NCBI GenBank assembly: GCA_030448225.1
Contig: JAUJNJ010000051.1
Location: 1-42,630, forward strand
Length of the DNA: 42,630 nt
Source: Phycisphaerae bacterium
Lineage (GTDB): Bacteria > Planctomycetota > Phycisphaerae > Tepidisphaerales > Tepidisphaeraceae
Direction: 5' to 3'
Part shown: positions 18,295-28,929 of the stretch, piece by piece
Numbering within the stretch: the stretch's first letter is position 1
How the letters are laid out: each line of letters opens with the position of its first letter
Translations under genes and position numbers: made by a program
Notes under the pieces: generated by a model
Told to the model about the DNA's origin: nothing
Seen by the model: only the letters and a program-made list of their open reading frames with translations
The model's database searches: none

Positions 18295-19215
18295 TCAATG
18301 CAGATCGTCGACGGCTCCGATCGCGGCCAGTGCTCGATCAATCACTTCGCGTAGTCGCTCCCGGTCGACGCCGTGCCCAGGGCCGAGCGGCTGGCGGCCC
18401 GCGCCGAAGGCGAAGCCGCGCAGCCCGACGCCGGCGCGAAACCCTTCGGGGAACTCGGCCGCGCCGAGCATGGCGTCGGCCAATTCGACTAGGCGTAGTT
18501 GCAGTTCGACCGCCCGTGCGTAGCGGCCGGCGCGGAAGTCGTTGTAGAGGCTGCGCGTCAGTTCCGGCACCACCCCGCTGCTGGCGTGCGTGCCGCCGTC
18601 GGCGCCCATCAGGAGCATCGGCGCCAGCGCCGCGTCCCACCCGGTGAGGAACGAGAAGTCCGGCCGCAGCGGGCGGACGGCGTTGATCATCCGGCTCATG
18701 AACGACACGTCGCCACTCGAGTCCTTGATGCCCACGATCCGCGGGCACTCCGCCGCCAGCCGGGCGATCGTCGGCACGTCCATCGGGGTGGCGTAGCTCG
18801 GGATGTTGTAGAGCGTCACGTCGATCGGCGACGCGTCGGCGATCGCGCGGAAGTAGGCGTAGACGTTGTCCGGCGCGACCTTGAAGTAGTACGGGCTCAC
18901 GATCGCCACGGCCCGCGCGCCGTAGCCCTGGTACGCCTCGCACGCGCGGATCGTCTCGCGCACGTCCGCCTCGGCCGCCCCCGCCAGCACCGGCACGCGC
19001 CCCGCCGCCTGCTCGCACACGATGCGCACCACCCGGCGGCGCTCGTCGGCCGTGAACCGTATGAACTCGCCGGTCGACCCGTTCGGGTAGAGCCCGTGCA
19101 CGCCACGCGCGATCAGCCAGTCGACGTAGCGCCGCAGCTCCGCCTCGTTGATTTCACCGGCCGAGTCGAGCGGCACGAGGTTCGGCGTGAAGATGCCCTG
19201 AATCTTGCCGGTCAT
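18295..19215 (-). CDS. DapA/N-acetylneuraminate lyase family aldolase
   Basis: 306 residues, the usual length for the class I aldolase barrel family that includes dihydrodipicolinate synthase, sialate lyase and keto-deoxy sugar aldolases. Visible are [11 protein letters not shown] at the N-terminus, the pyruvate-binding GSTGEF (about 47-52), the catalytic region [13 protein letters not shown] with its Tyr, and the Schiff-base Lys in [11 protein letters not shown] (about 170). The family signature is complete, but the specificity residue after GSTGE cannot settle the substrate. True DapA is possible; the lack of dap neighbours and the many planctomycete paralogues make a sugar-acid lyase equally likely. 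ATG 19215. No frameshifts, although genes on its upstream side have them. Confidence 0.85.
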   Translation of the reverse strand: MTGKIQGIFTPNLVPLDSAGEINEAELRRYVDWLIARGVHGLYPNGSTGEFIRFTADERRRVVRIVCEQAAGRVPVLAGAAEADVRETIRACEAYQGYGARAVAIVSPYYFKVAPDNVYAYFRAIADASPIDVTLYNIPSYATPMDVPTIARLAAECPRIVGIKDSSGDVSFMSRMINAVRPLRPDFSFLTGWDAALAPMLLMGADGGTHASSGVVPELTRSLYNDFRAGRYARAVELQLRLVELADAMLGAAEFPEGFRAGVGLRGFAFGAGRQPLGPGHGVDRERLREVIDRALAAIGAVDDLH

Positions 19216-19343
19216 GTGCCCTTTCGCGCGCGGAGCGTCGCCAATTCCAGAGCTTCCCGGCGTGAAACCCGCGACACGTCTGCAATCGCGCCGCCGGTCA
19301 GATTCCCGTCTCGAGACGCGGCCGATCGTCACGCCGGACGCGC

Positions 19344-21152
19344 CTACTCCCGCGACGCCAGTCGTCGCGCGACGAACTCCCCCAGACGGGGGAGGCGTGA
19401 CGTCTCGGCCAGTCGCACCGCACGCGCCGGGTCGCGCCGCACGAGCGGCGCGGCGGCATACCAGACCATCAGCGGGACGTTCGGGTCGGGCGCGAGCGAC
19501 GCGCGGGAGGACAGGCGCTCCACGATCTGCCACCGCGCCTCGGCGGGCAGGCGCTGCGCCGCCGACGCGAGGTAAAGGCACACCAGCGGCGACGGATCGT
19601 CGGCGGCCATCGCCTCCATCCGCGACGTTGCTGACGGCGACGGGTTTCCGTCTTCCGCCAGCAGTTGCACCGCCCACGCCCGAAGGTGCTCGTCGGGCCC
19701 CGCCAGTTGATCGATGAGTTCGTCGGCGGAGAGCGAGCCGGTGACGTGCAACGCCCACAGCGCCCGCAGCCGTGCGGGGACGGGCGCGTCGCTCGTCAGC
19801 ATCACCTTCAGATCCCGCGCGACCGTCAGCGGCTTGGCGGCCGCGCGCTCCTGGAGGAGTCGCTGCGCGTGTCGCACGAACCACTCGTTGCGGTGGCCCA
19901 GGAGCCGGACGAGTTCGGCGTCGCTCGAGGCGGCGAGATCCGGCGACCGCCTTCCGCCGCCAGGTGGCTGGCCGTAGGTGATCTTGTAGATCCGCCCGGT
20001 CGGCCGGTCGGGCTTGCGGCGTGTGGCACTCGCCGGTGTCGTACCAGTCGGTGAGGTAGACGCCGCCGTCGGGGCCGTAGCGCAGTTGCAGGCCAGCCTG
20101 GAACCAGGGTCGTCGCAGGCGAAGAAGTCGGGGCCGTGGCGGGCGACGTAGCCGGAGCCGCGGCGGGCGAGCAGGTCGGTGTTGGCGCGGTCGCCGTGGA
20201 TGTTGTTCGCAGAAACCGCGCCGCGGTACGCCTCCGGAAAGGCGTCGCCGAGGTAGATCATGCACCCCCGAGTGCGCGTGCCCCCGCCGACCGCCACCTG
20301 CTCGGCGGTGCCGCCACGCCGGTCGGTCCAGGTGGCGCCGACCCAGTGGCGGTGGTCGGCGATGGAGTCGATCACGGCGTACGCGTGTCGGCTCAGCGGG
20401 CTCTCGCGCCGCCGCTCGACGTGGCTCCCCTGGATCACGTGGTAGAGGTGCGGCGTGACCAGTTCGACACGAACGCCTGCCCGTACAGGTCGAAGTCGAC
20501 GCCCCACGGGTTTCGTCGTGCCCTCCATGAACGGCTCGAAGCGCTCTTCGTCGGGTGGTACCGCCAGACGCCGCCGTCGAAGAACGTGCGCGACTCCCGC
20601 GGCGTGCCGGGCGGGCCGATGAAGCCGGACGACGACCCGCCGTGCCCGCCGTAGAGCCACCCGTCCGGGCCCCAGGTGCAGCCGTTGACGAAGGTTGTCA
20701 CGCCCTGGTGACCGAAGCCGTCGACGAGCGTCGTCCTCGGCTCGCCGTCCGGCCGGTCGTCGCGGTTCGCGTCGGGGATGAACAGCAGGCTCGGCGAGAC
20801 GACGAAGACGCCGCCGAAGCCGACCTCGAGACCGGTGACGTAAGTGAGCTTGTCGTAAAGAGCGTGCGACGGTCGTGCCGGCCGTCGCCGTCGGTGTCGT
20901 CGAAGATCACGACGCGGTCGCGCCCCTCCGGCTTCCAGTTCGGGTACGACTCGCTCTCGGCGACCCAGAGCCGGCCGCGGTCGTCGATCGCCACCCCGAT
21001 CGGCTGGCGAACGGCCGGCTCGGCGGCGAAGACGGTGACGGCGAAGCCTTCGGGCAGGCGGAAAGGCGCGGGCGGTTTCTTCGGGCGTGCGGCGAGGGTT
21101 CGGCGGCCGAGATGGTGGTGGCGGACGCGACTGCGCACTGCAGCCATGTCAT
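19344..21152 (-). CDS. PVC-type membrane-bound dehydrogenase domain protein with HEAT repeats (frameshifted)
   Basis: The N-terminal half matches the TIGR02604-type beta-propeller domain found in planctomycetes and verrucomicrobia: [91 protein letters not shown] and RIYKITYG. The C-terminal half (from about 19960 down) is HEAT-like helices such as [20 protein letters not shown] and [13 protein letters not shown]. Four or more indels lie between about 20000 and 21090. The usual C-terminal haem-binding CxxCH domain of many family members is absent: the frame stops at 19344. ATG 21152 gives a weak signal peptide ([19 protein letters not shown]) but needs one indel. ATG 21147 is in frame without one but lacks a signal. 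Probably periplasmic. Confidence 0.8.
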
Positions 21153-21560
21153 TTTCGATCGCCGCGCTGGGCCGCCGGGTTCGATCTGGCATGGATGCTG
21201 TTGTACCGCAGGGCACGCCTGCGGGCGAACGGGCGATCAGGCGCTGCGGGTTTCTGTCGACGGAAATGCAGACGCGGAGGCGCGGAGGTCGGAGGAGAGG
21301 TTTCCACGCGCAGCCGATTGCGAACATCTCGACCAATCCTTTCCTCGACCCTGCGGGCCGGTCGCGAAGGCGGGGATTGGGACAGCGGCTCATCGTCGGG
21401 ACGTGATTCACCGCGCATTCCTCCGCGTCCGACTCGCGCTGGGCGTCTCTCGGGTTGCATTTGTCGTCCTCGCCAGCGCCCGACGAGCCGCGCGTCGCCG
21501 GCGCGTCGTCTGGACAATCCGACCCAAATCGGCGAAGTACCGCAGCCGGAGCACACACAC
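21153..21560. other. divergent intergenic region with a decayed inverted repeat
   Basis: 408 bases. A GACGCGGAGGCGCGGAGGTC string (21271-21290) has a partial inverted partner, CTCCGCGTCCGAC (21421-21433). The unit resembles the CTCCGCGTCCTCTGCGCCTC string at 28720-28739 on the opposite strand, so it may be another dispersed short-unit repeat. No gene is supported here. Confidence 0.4.
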
Positions 21561-23192
21561 ATGAACGCTAGCGAACTGTGGGCGCGTCACCAGAGGCACC
21601 TGTCGGCCGTCGAGGTCGGTGGGGCTGTCGCTCGACATCAGCCGGATGACGTTCGACGACGTCTTCCTCCAGCAGATGGAGCCGGCCGTCCAGCGGGCGT
21701 ACGGGGAGATGGAGGCGGCTGGAGGAGGGCGAATCGCGAACCCGGACGAGAACCGCATGGTCGGCCACTATTGGCTGCGCGACCCCGCGGCTTCGCGCCC
21801 CGACGAACGAGATTGGCGAGGAGATCGCTCTTCGGTCCGGGACATCCACGCGTTCGCGTCGGACGTGCACGCGGGGACGATCAAGCCGCCGACGGCCGCC
21901 CGGTTCACGACGGTGTTGTCGATCGGCATCGGGGGGTCGGCGGCTGGGGCCGATGTTCGTGGCCGACGCGCTCGGGCAGGGCGCGGCCGACAAGGCCGTC
22001 GTCCACTTCGTCGACAACACCGACCCGGAGGGCATCGCGCGCGTCCTCGACTCGATCGGGGCCGGCTCGGCGAGACGCTCGTGATCGTCGCGAGCAAGAG
22101 CGGCGGCACGCCGGAGACGCAGCAGGATGCTGATCGTCGCGGCGGCGTACGAGCGGGCAGGGCTCGACTTCGGCAAGCACGCCGTCGCGATTACGATGCC
22201 CGGAGTCGAAGCTCGACAAGCTCGCGCGCCAGGGTGGGGGAGTGGCTCAAACGATTCCCCATGTTCGACTGGGTCGGCGGCCGCACGAGCGAGCTGTCGG
22301 CCGTCGGCCTGCTGCCGGCGGCGGCGCAAGGGACTCGACATCGACGGCATGCTCGCCGACGCCGCGACCGACCGCGCGCGCGCCCGCGAGACGAATAAGA
22401 ACCCCGCCGCCCTGCTCGCGCTCGCCGCACCACGCGACCGGCGCCGCGGGCAGAAGGACATGGTCGTCCTGCCCTACAAGGACCGGCTCCTGCTGTTCAG
22501 CCGGTACCTCCAGCAGCTCGTGATGGAGTCGCTGGGCAAGCGCGACGACCTGAAAGGCGAGCCGCGTCGACCAAGGGATCAGCGTCTACGGAAACAAGGG
22601 CTCGATCAGCACGCCTACGTACAGCAACTCCGCGACGGCGTGAACAACTTCTTCGTCACGTTCATCCGCGTGCTCGAGGACGGCGGCGACAGCGCCTGGA
22701 GGTGGAGCCGGGCGTGACGAGCGGCGACTACCTCCACGGCCTGCTGCTCGGCACGCGAGGCGGCGCTGTTCGGCAACGGCCGCCAGTCGATGACGATCAC
22801 GATCCCGCGGGTGGAGGCGCACGGTCGGGCGCCCTGATCGCCCTGTTCGAGCGGGCCGTCGGCTTCTACGCCAGCCTTGTCGGCATTAACGCCTACCACC
22901 AGCCCGGCGTCGAAGCGGGCAGCAGGCGGCGGCGGTGCTGGACCTTCAGGGCGTGCTGCTGGGGGCAGCTCACGTCGACGCCGCAGCGCGGAACAGCTGG
23001 TGAAAGCAGCCGGCGCGGGGAGACGACGTCGAGACGGCGCTCCTGCTGCTCGAACACCTCGCGTCAAACGGGCGGGCAACGATGACCGCGGGCGCGGGTG
23101 GGCCAGGCACCGTCACATTTCGAAAGTGTGCGGCAGCAGGCCGAGCCGCTTGCGGCCAGCTGCGTATCGGGCGCTCGGACGGGGTCCGCTAA
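21561..23192 (+). CDS. pgi: glucose-6-phosphate isomerase (heavily frameshifted)
   Basis: It interconverts glucose-6-phosphate and fructose-6-phosphate. Pieces in alternating frames give a convincing whole: [67 protein letters not shown], the [19 protein letters not shown] region, [34 protein letters not shown], and [12 protein letters not shown] near the C-terminus. A short helical tail follows ([25 protein letters not shown]), as in the longer GPIs of some phyla. I count at least ten indels. With conserved blocks intact on both sides, sequence error is likelier than decay. The TAA at 23190-23192 is the next stop in the frame of the C-terminal tail, but the true end could be near 23085. Confidence 0.85.
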
Positions 23193-23210
23193 GCCGCGAG
23201 CGGCAAGGCA

Positions 23211-24061
23211 TCACACGCGCACGGCACCCCACGCGATGGGCGCGTCTCCCCGCAGTCGAGGTCGCACGAGCCGCGGAGGAACCGCCCGTCGACGCGGCGT
23301 ACGGCCGGAATGCCCGGTCTTCCGGGTCGCGGACCTTGAACGTCAGCGCGTCTCCGAACAGCATCCCGTTCGTCACCGGCACGTCCTGGCGTCCAACGCG
23401 GGCGGTGCCGGTCACCACCTGATACCGGCCGCGCAGCCGTAGCGCCCATCCGCCGGCGGGCGCGCATGATTGATCACGCACCGCCACGTCCCGTCGACCG
23501 GTGCGGGGACGTCCACTGGTGCAGCACGCGATGGTGGGCCTCGGCGCGCATGTCCGGCTCCCATTCGCCCATGCCGAAGTAGTTGGCCACGACGCGCGTG
23601 CCGGGCTTGGAGCTCGCTCAGGATGCGGGCGCAGCTTCACGTTGATCGCGGGGAGCAGGTAGAGCATCAGCACGGTGGCGTCGCTGAAGTCGGTGTCGAA
23701 GAAACTCTTGCAGTGGAACTGCACGGCCCGCCCACGCGGGCCTTGTGTGCGTTCTCGCGGCACTCGGTGATGCGGACGGGGTCGATGTCGACCCCGACGC
23801 CGCCGCGCGCCGCACTGCTTGGCGGCGGCGATCACGATCCGCCCGTCGCCGCAGCCGAGGTCGTAGACGACGTCGTCGCGCACGCCGGCGAAGCGGAGCA
23901 TCGCCGTGACGACCGCGTCGTCGGTGGGCACGTACGGCACGTCGGCGGCGGGAGGTCGCGGTGGAGTCGCAGTTGACGCGGGTCAGCGGCCGGTGCCCCG
24001 GCGGCGAGGAAGCGGCCGACCGCTCGGCGGGCGGGGCGACGGCGGCGGGTTCTGTCTTCAT
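23211..24061 (-). CDS. class I SAM-dependent methyltransferase with C-terminal beta domain (frameshifted)
   Basis: The core VPYVPTDDAVVTAMLRFAGV, VVYDLGCGDGRIVIAAAKQ (motif I, SAM binding), FHCKSFFDTDFSDATVLMLYLLPAINVKLRP is a small Rossmann methyltransferase of the kind annotated for histone-like or lipid substrates without proof. A second domain follows: WALRLRGRYQVVTGTARVGRQ, VTNGMLFGDALTFKV, VDGRFLRGSCDL, then APIAWGAVRV. The last block places the stop at 23211-23213, just clear of pgi. At least five indels occur. The N-terminus from ATG 24061 is uncertain, since a frame change is needed before RQLRLHRDLPP. The substrate is unknown. Convergent with pgi. Confidence 0.7.
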
Positions 24062-24176
24062 GAGACGATCTTCCGCCGGTGTACCGCCGCCGCGCCGGGA
24101 GCGGACAATCCTTTGCCGATCGCGGTTCGCCAGTACACACCGGAGCGGGATGGGAGCGGCATCTCCTTGTTCAGCC

Positions 24177-24293
24177 GGCTCGCTCGCGAGCCGCGTCTGC
24201 GCGACGTTAGCGGAGCGCGCGTCGGGGTGATCCGTTCGCCCTCCAATTCCCGCAGCAACTACCCCGCACTAAGACGCGGCTCGCAAGCGAGCC
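24177..24293. repeat. inverted pair of REP-like palindromes (element I)
   Basis: GGCTCGCTCGCGAGCCGCGT (24177-24196, plus CT) and the reverse complement of 24272-24293 (GGCTCGCTTGCGAGCCGCGT, plus CT) differ at one position. Each arm also contains its own palindrome, GGCTCGC..GCGAGCC. The 70-base spacer has no gene. The element lies between the methyltransferase start and the 3' end of the next leftward gene. The remainder of the 24062-24423 gap looks empty. Confidence 0.65.
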
Positions 24294-24423
24294 CGCGAAG
24301 CGAGAATTCGGGCGGACGCATAAAATGTGGCCAGCGGCACGCGGAGCCGACGGGGCGAGCAACGAAATCATCGCCTCGCCCGTGGGCTCCGGATTTAGGG
24401 CCGACGCCCCCAGCGTGAGACGG

Positions 24424-25108
24424 TCATCCTTCGTCAGCAAAGTCCTTCTGGTGCCCCTGATTGTCCTCCTGCGACAGGCCCTGCGTGTCGCTCGACGGCG
24501 ACATGCCGAGGTCTTCGCCGGACGCTTCGCCGAGGCTGACCTCGCCGGCGAACGAGTTGTCGCCGCGGGCGGCGGGGTTGGTGGCGGCGGCGGAGCCTTG
24601 GCCGTCGGGGGCGGTGTGAAGGTCGTCGGCGACTCGACGACGGTCCCCTTGATCCGCTTCGAGCCGCCGATCTGGCCGACCTCGTCGGGGTTGCGCTTCG
24701 TCGGCCGCGCGCCGCTGGCCATTTCGTCGGAGGTGCCGTCGGTCTCGAGGTCGGCGGCGAGGTCGCCGGAGACGGCGACGGCGGCGATGCCGGTGCCGGA
24801 GCCGAAGCCGATGATGTCCGGGTCGAGGTCGCCGCCGCTGCCGTCGCCGACGTTGGCCGCCTCGGCGCCAAGCCGCCGGTCGCGGACGCCCTCGCCGCCG
24901 TCGTCCTCGCCGGAGCGGGGCAGGGTTGCGCCGGGGTCGCTGCGCTTCGTAAGCCTCCGAGACGTAATCGCGGCTGGCGGCTCGTGCCGCTGCCCACCGG
25001 CACGCCGAAGTCTCCTCGCCGCCCACGTTCTTCGCCTCGGCCGCCTCGCTGCCGGGCTTCCAAGAGGCGATGTCCTTCGAGCCGGGTTGCCGGGTCTCTT
25101 TCTGCCAC
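24424..25108 (-). CDS. acidic low-complexity hypothetical protein (frameshifted)
   Basis: GTG 25108 is preceded by AAGGAG at six bases, the best start. Joined across about four indels, the protein reads ETRQPGSKDIASWKPGSEAA, then a YVSEAYEAQ segment, DPGATLPRSGEDDGGEGV, LGAEAANVGDGSGGDLDPDI, a Gly/Ala segment, DGTSDEMASGARPTKRNPDE, VGQIGGSKRIKGTVV, and an acidic C-terminal tail rich in Ser, Gln and Asp (GLSQEDNQGHQKDFADEG). It has no signal peptide and looks disordered. I recall similar disordered proteins in Phycisphaerae-like genomes, but no function is known. It is divergent from lptD, with inverted-repeat element B between them. Confidence 0.5.
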
Positions 25109-25181
25109 GCGTTGCTCCTTTCGTGTCCGATGCGGCCCGCGTCGCGGCGCCACGCCGGACTGATGAGCAAAGCCGGGACCG

Positions 25182-25350
25182 AGCGGGAAAGAGTGGGGAG
25201 TAGAAGAGTGGGGAGCGGGGGAGTAGGAGGGTGGTGGTGTGGTCGTGTGGTGGTGTGGTGGGGTAGATCGGACGACTGCGGCTGCAAGTTTGACTCCACC
25301 ACTCCACCACCCCCCACCCCCACTCTTCCACGCCCCACTCCTCCCGCTCG
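25182..25350. repeat. inverted repeat of GAGTGGGG/GTGGT units (element B)
   Basis: The left side is purine-rich: GAGTGGGGAGTAGAAGAGTG, then a run of GTGGTGGTGT units to about 25262. The right side, 25294-25350, is the pyrimidine-rich complement (CCACCACTCCACCACCCCCC, CACTCTTCCACGCCCCACTC). A 30-base loop separates them. A single pyrimidine-rich copy of the same string, CCCCACTCTTCTACTCCCCA, recurs at about 41680. It lies between the divergent hypothetical gene and lptD. Confidence 0.75.
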
Positions 25351-25470
25351 GACGCAACGCCTCGTTCCAATTGACGCTCCTGGCGGGCACTTCTATAATG
25401 CCGCCAACTTTCGTACACGCACGGAAGGACCCGTCCAGCCAGCGGAAGATCGAGCGGAAGGAGCCGGTAG

Positions 25471-28454
25471 GTGCGTTGTCAGCAGCGCGTGGCCGTCGCG
25501 TGTGGCCCTCGCCGTGGCCGCGGTGGTCTCCCCATGCGGGCCCAGTTCCAGCCGAGCGAGCGCCTGACATTGCCGGCCGGTCGGCGTCCACCTGGTCGGC
25601 CGACGGCGGCGACGTGGTTCAGCTCGACGGGCCGGTGAAGATCCAGGTCGACCGGGCGACGCTGACGGCGCAGCAGGCGGTCGTCTGGCTGACGCCCGAC
25701 CCGCGCGTCGAGGGGCAGCAGCGGGCGGAGATCGTGCTGCTCGGTGACGCCCAGGTCGTGCAGCCGGAGGCGACCGCAGCGGCGGCCGGCTCTACGTCAC
25801 GGCGGCCGTGTGCGGGGCGATCCGGGTGACGGCCGACGAGCCGCCAGAATGTCGACCGCAGCGGCTCGCCGCTGTTCCGCCTCGCCGCCGGCGCGTGTGA
25901 GCAGGGGCGCGGCCCGCAGGAACAACTACCTCGCCGCAGGGCGCCGCCCGCCCTTCCCCCGCCCGATGCATCCGGAGCCACCACCGCGCCCGCCGCGACC
26001 GCACCGCCCGCCGGGCCGGTCGATTCGGCGCCCCCGCCACGCGTCCCGGGGCGGCGCACCGGCCGGCCAAGTTGCCCGACCCGCTGACGTTCCAGGCCGC
26101 CGACATCGAGACGATCGAGACCGAGGAAGGCAACGTCGCGCTCGTGTTGTCGCGCGGCGTGACGCTCATCCAGCGCGCAAGAACGAGCAGGGTGGCGAGG
26201 AACTGCTCGAACTCCAGGCCGACAAGGCGGTGCTGTTCACGCCGCTGAAGAGCGTGCGCGACCTTCAGGACGCCGGGCAGATCAAGCGTGCAGGACGCGA
26301 TCACCGGCGCTTACCTCGAGGGGACGTGCGCGTGCTGTTCACGCCCGCGACCGGCGGCATCGGCGAGCAACGGCTGCGGCCCGGCGGGTGTATTACGACT
26401 TCCTGACCGACCGCGCCGTCCTCACCAACGCCGTCGTCCACTCGATCGAGCCGACCACGCAGTTGCCGGTCGCCGTGCGCGCCCGGCAGATCCGCCAGTT
26501 GTCGCTCGGCGAGTACGCGGCCGAGGACGTGGAACTCAGCACGAGCCAGTTCGCGCTGCCGTCCTACAGCATCGCCGCCGCCGACCGCATCTACGTCCCC
26601 CAGCGCCACACCGGCGACCCCCGCCTCGGCAACCCCATCACGTGCGGCCCCCGCGACACGGTCTTCCGGTTCATCGGCGTGCCGGACTACTGGCTGCCCG
26701 CGGCCGGCGGGTCGATGACCGACCGCGGTAGCCCGCTCCGCGGCCCGTCGGTCGAGAACTCGACGCGCTACGGCGTGGGCGTGCGCACCCAGTGGGGCCT
26801 GTTCGAGAGCCTCGGCTACCCCCCGCCCGAGGGGCTCGACGCCGCGTTCCGCCTCGACTACCTCAGCGACCGCGGCCCGGCCGGTGGCCTGGAGGGGGAG
26901 TATTCGGGCGGTTACCTCACCGACCCGGCCCGTGAGCGGTGGAGCTTCGAGGGGGAATTTGATTCGTACTTCGTCAACGACAAGGGGTTCGATTCGTTCG
27001 GCCGACTCCCCACCGAGCTCGACGACGACCGCGAACTCCGCGGTCACGCGCTGTGGCAGCACCAGCACTTCTTCCCCGACGACTGGCAGGCCCAACTCCG
27101 GGCGGGCTACGTGTCGGACCCGACGTTCCTCGAGGAATGGTTCGAGCGCGACTTCGAGCAGGACGCGCCCCACGACCTGATGGCCTACCTCAAGCGGCAG
27201 GAGGACACCGAGGCGTTCACGCTGCTGCTGCAATTGCAGCCGAACAACGTCGTGACGACCGCCGACCTGCTGCAGGAGCAGTTCGAGGTCGAGCGCTTCC
27301 CCGAGGTCGGCTACCACCGCATCGGCGACAGCCTGCTCGACGACCGGCTGACGTTCTTCAGCGACAACCGCGTCTCGCTGCTGAACTTCAACCGCACCGG
27401 CGCGACGCTCCGCGAGCAGGGCTTCGAGCCGGCCGCGGGCGTGGTGCCGGGGATCCCGTCGCTCGGCTTCACCGGCACGAACGACGACGCCACGCTCCGC
27501 GGCGACTTCCGCCAGGAGGTGAACTACCCCGTGAGCGTCGGCCCCTTCCGCGTCGTCCCCTACGGCATCGGCCGCTACACCGGCTACGACGACTCGCCGC
27601 TGGCCGGCTCCAAGCACCGCCTGTTCGGCGGCGTCGGCACGCGCATCAACACCTCGTTCTGGGCCGTCGACAACTCGGTCAACTCGCGGTTGTTCGACCT
27701 GCACCGCGTGCGGCACCTCGTGGAGCCGGAGGTGAACCTGTTCACGGCCGGCCAGACCGTCGACCGGCGCGACGTCTTCATCTACGACGAGGAGGTCGAC
27801 GCGATCAACGACGTGTCGGTCGCGCAGGTCGCGCTCAACCAGCGCTGGCAGACGAAGCGCGGCGGGCCGGGGCGGTGGCGCAGCGTCGACTTCTTCACGC
27901 TCCGCCTCGAGGCCAACTTCTTCGCCAACGAGCCGCCGCCCGAGGAACTGGCGCCGCTCGGCTTCCGCGGGCTGTTCTTCCCGTCGCTGCCGGAGACGAG
28001 CGTGCCCCGCGACTCGGTCAACGGCGACTTCCTCTGGCGCCTCAGCGACCACACGGCCGTCATCGGCGACGCGCAGTTCAACCTCGAGCAGGACACGCTG
28101 GCGACCGCGTCGGTGGGCCTCGTGACGCGGCGGGACGTGAACCTGCTCTACTTCCTGGGGCTGCGGTACATCGAGGAGCTCGAGTCGAACATCGCGACGA
28201 TCTTCGTGCAGTACGATTTGTCGCCGAAGTACATGCTCGTCGGCGTGCAGAACTACGACTTCGGGCAGAACGAGAACGTGTCGTCGGCGCTGGAGGTCCG
28301 CCGCCGGTTCGACACGTTCTCCGTCATCGGCCGGGTCGTCTACAACGAGCGCGACAACCAAAGCGGCTTCAGCTTCAACATCATCCCCAACGGCGTCGGC
28401 TTCGGCCTCGACACCAACCAGCTCGACCAGACGTTCAACCAGGACAACAACTGA
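25471..28454 (+). CDS. lptD: LPS-assembly protein LptD-like outer-membrane protein (frameshifted N-terminal third)
   Basis: LptD inserts lipopolysaccharide into the outer leaflet. The suggested start is GTG 25471 with AAGGAG seven bases upstream. A signal-like VALAVAAVVSP lies in a neighbouring frame. An OstA/LptA-like beta-jellyroll domain follows in pieces: VVQLDGPVKIQVDRATLTAQ, DPLTFQAADIETIETEEGNV, ELLELQADKAVLFT, GAYLEG, RVYYDFLTDRAVLTNAVV. The frame is broken about seven times before 26390. From there it is clean for 688 codons of barrel-like sequence: IYVPQRHTG, GVGVRTQWGLFESLGY, LRGHALWQHQHFF, QEVNYPVSVGPFRVVPYGIG, ending LSPKYMLVGVQNYDFGQNEN. Diagnosis rests on the OstA-plus-barrel layout. 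It implies a Gram-negative envelope. Confidence 0.8.
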
Positions 28455-28550
28455 CGATTCAGCGGGATGTGCGTGTTGTCACCGAAGAGAAGCCGCAGAA
28501 GCATTGATACGGGATCCTGCACGGATAGCGGCTTCGAGCGCCGCAACACC

Positions 28551-28650
28551 GTCATCCCGAGGGGAGCGGTAGCGACCTGAGGGATCTCGGGGTCAAGGGA
28601 AGCGCCCCTCCCGCCCGAGATCCCTCGTCGCTGTCGCTCCTCGGGATGAC
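28551..28650. repeat. inverted-repeat element, GTCATCCCGAGG family (element F)
   Basis: The left arm begins GTCATCCCGAGGGGAGCGGT (28551-28570) and runs to GAGGGATCTCGGG. The right arm, read backwards from 28650, begins GTCATCCCGAGGAGCGACAG and runs to GAGGGATCTCGGG. The arms match over about 40 bases with few differences; the spacer is about 20 bases. It is a second, better-preserved copy of the element at 18082-18178, between the convergent lptD and GbsR genes. The CTCCGCGTCCTCTGCGCCTC string at 28720-28739 follows. The rest of the 28455-28785 gap has no gene. Confidence 0.8.
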
Positions 28651-28785
28651 ACGGTTCCGCAGTCGTGGGTGCTGCACACGGTCGGCGGCCCCTATCTCTC
28701 GGACGCTTACCGTTATTGCTCCGCGTCCTCTGCGCCTCGGCGGTTCACTTGTCCGCGTGCGCGGCTGCCGATTCGCGATACCCAT

Positions 28786-28929
28786 TCACAGCGCCTTCAG
28801 CAGCACCCGCGCGACCTTAGTCAACCCTCTCTTGGCGTTGCCGATGAACTGCTGGAAGATCTTGTTCGTCACCGACATCAACTCTACCATGCCCTCGAGG
28901 CGCGTGCGCGGTACCTGGATGCACTCGTC
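28786..28929 (-). other. in-frame continuation of the regulator beyond an amber stop
   Basis: After the TAG at 28930-28932 the same frame stays open for 47 more codons, encoding PRTRLEGMVELMSVTNKIFQ and a helical QFIGNAKRGLTKVARVLLKAL tail before TGA at 28786-28788. This looks like the normal C-terminal helix of the GbsR family. The TAG is therefore either a real nonsense mutation or a base error. The sequence shows the open frame directly; its membership of the protein is inferred. Confidence 0.6.

Noticed and set aside
18295..19215. Assignment as true dapA of lysine synthesis
   Set aside because: Family motifs are complete but shared by several aldolases, and no lysine or peptidoglycan gene lies nearby.
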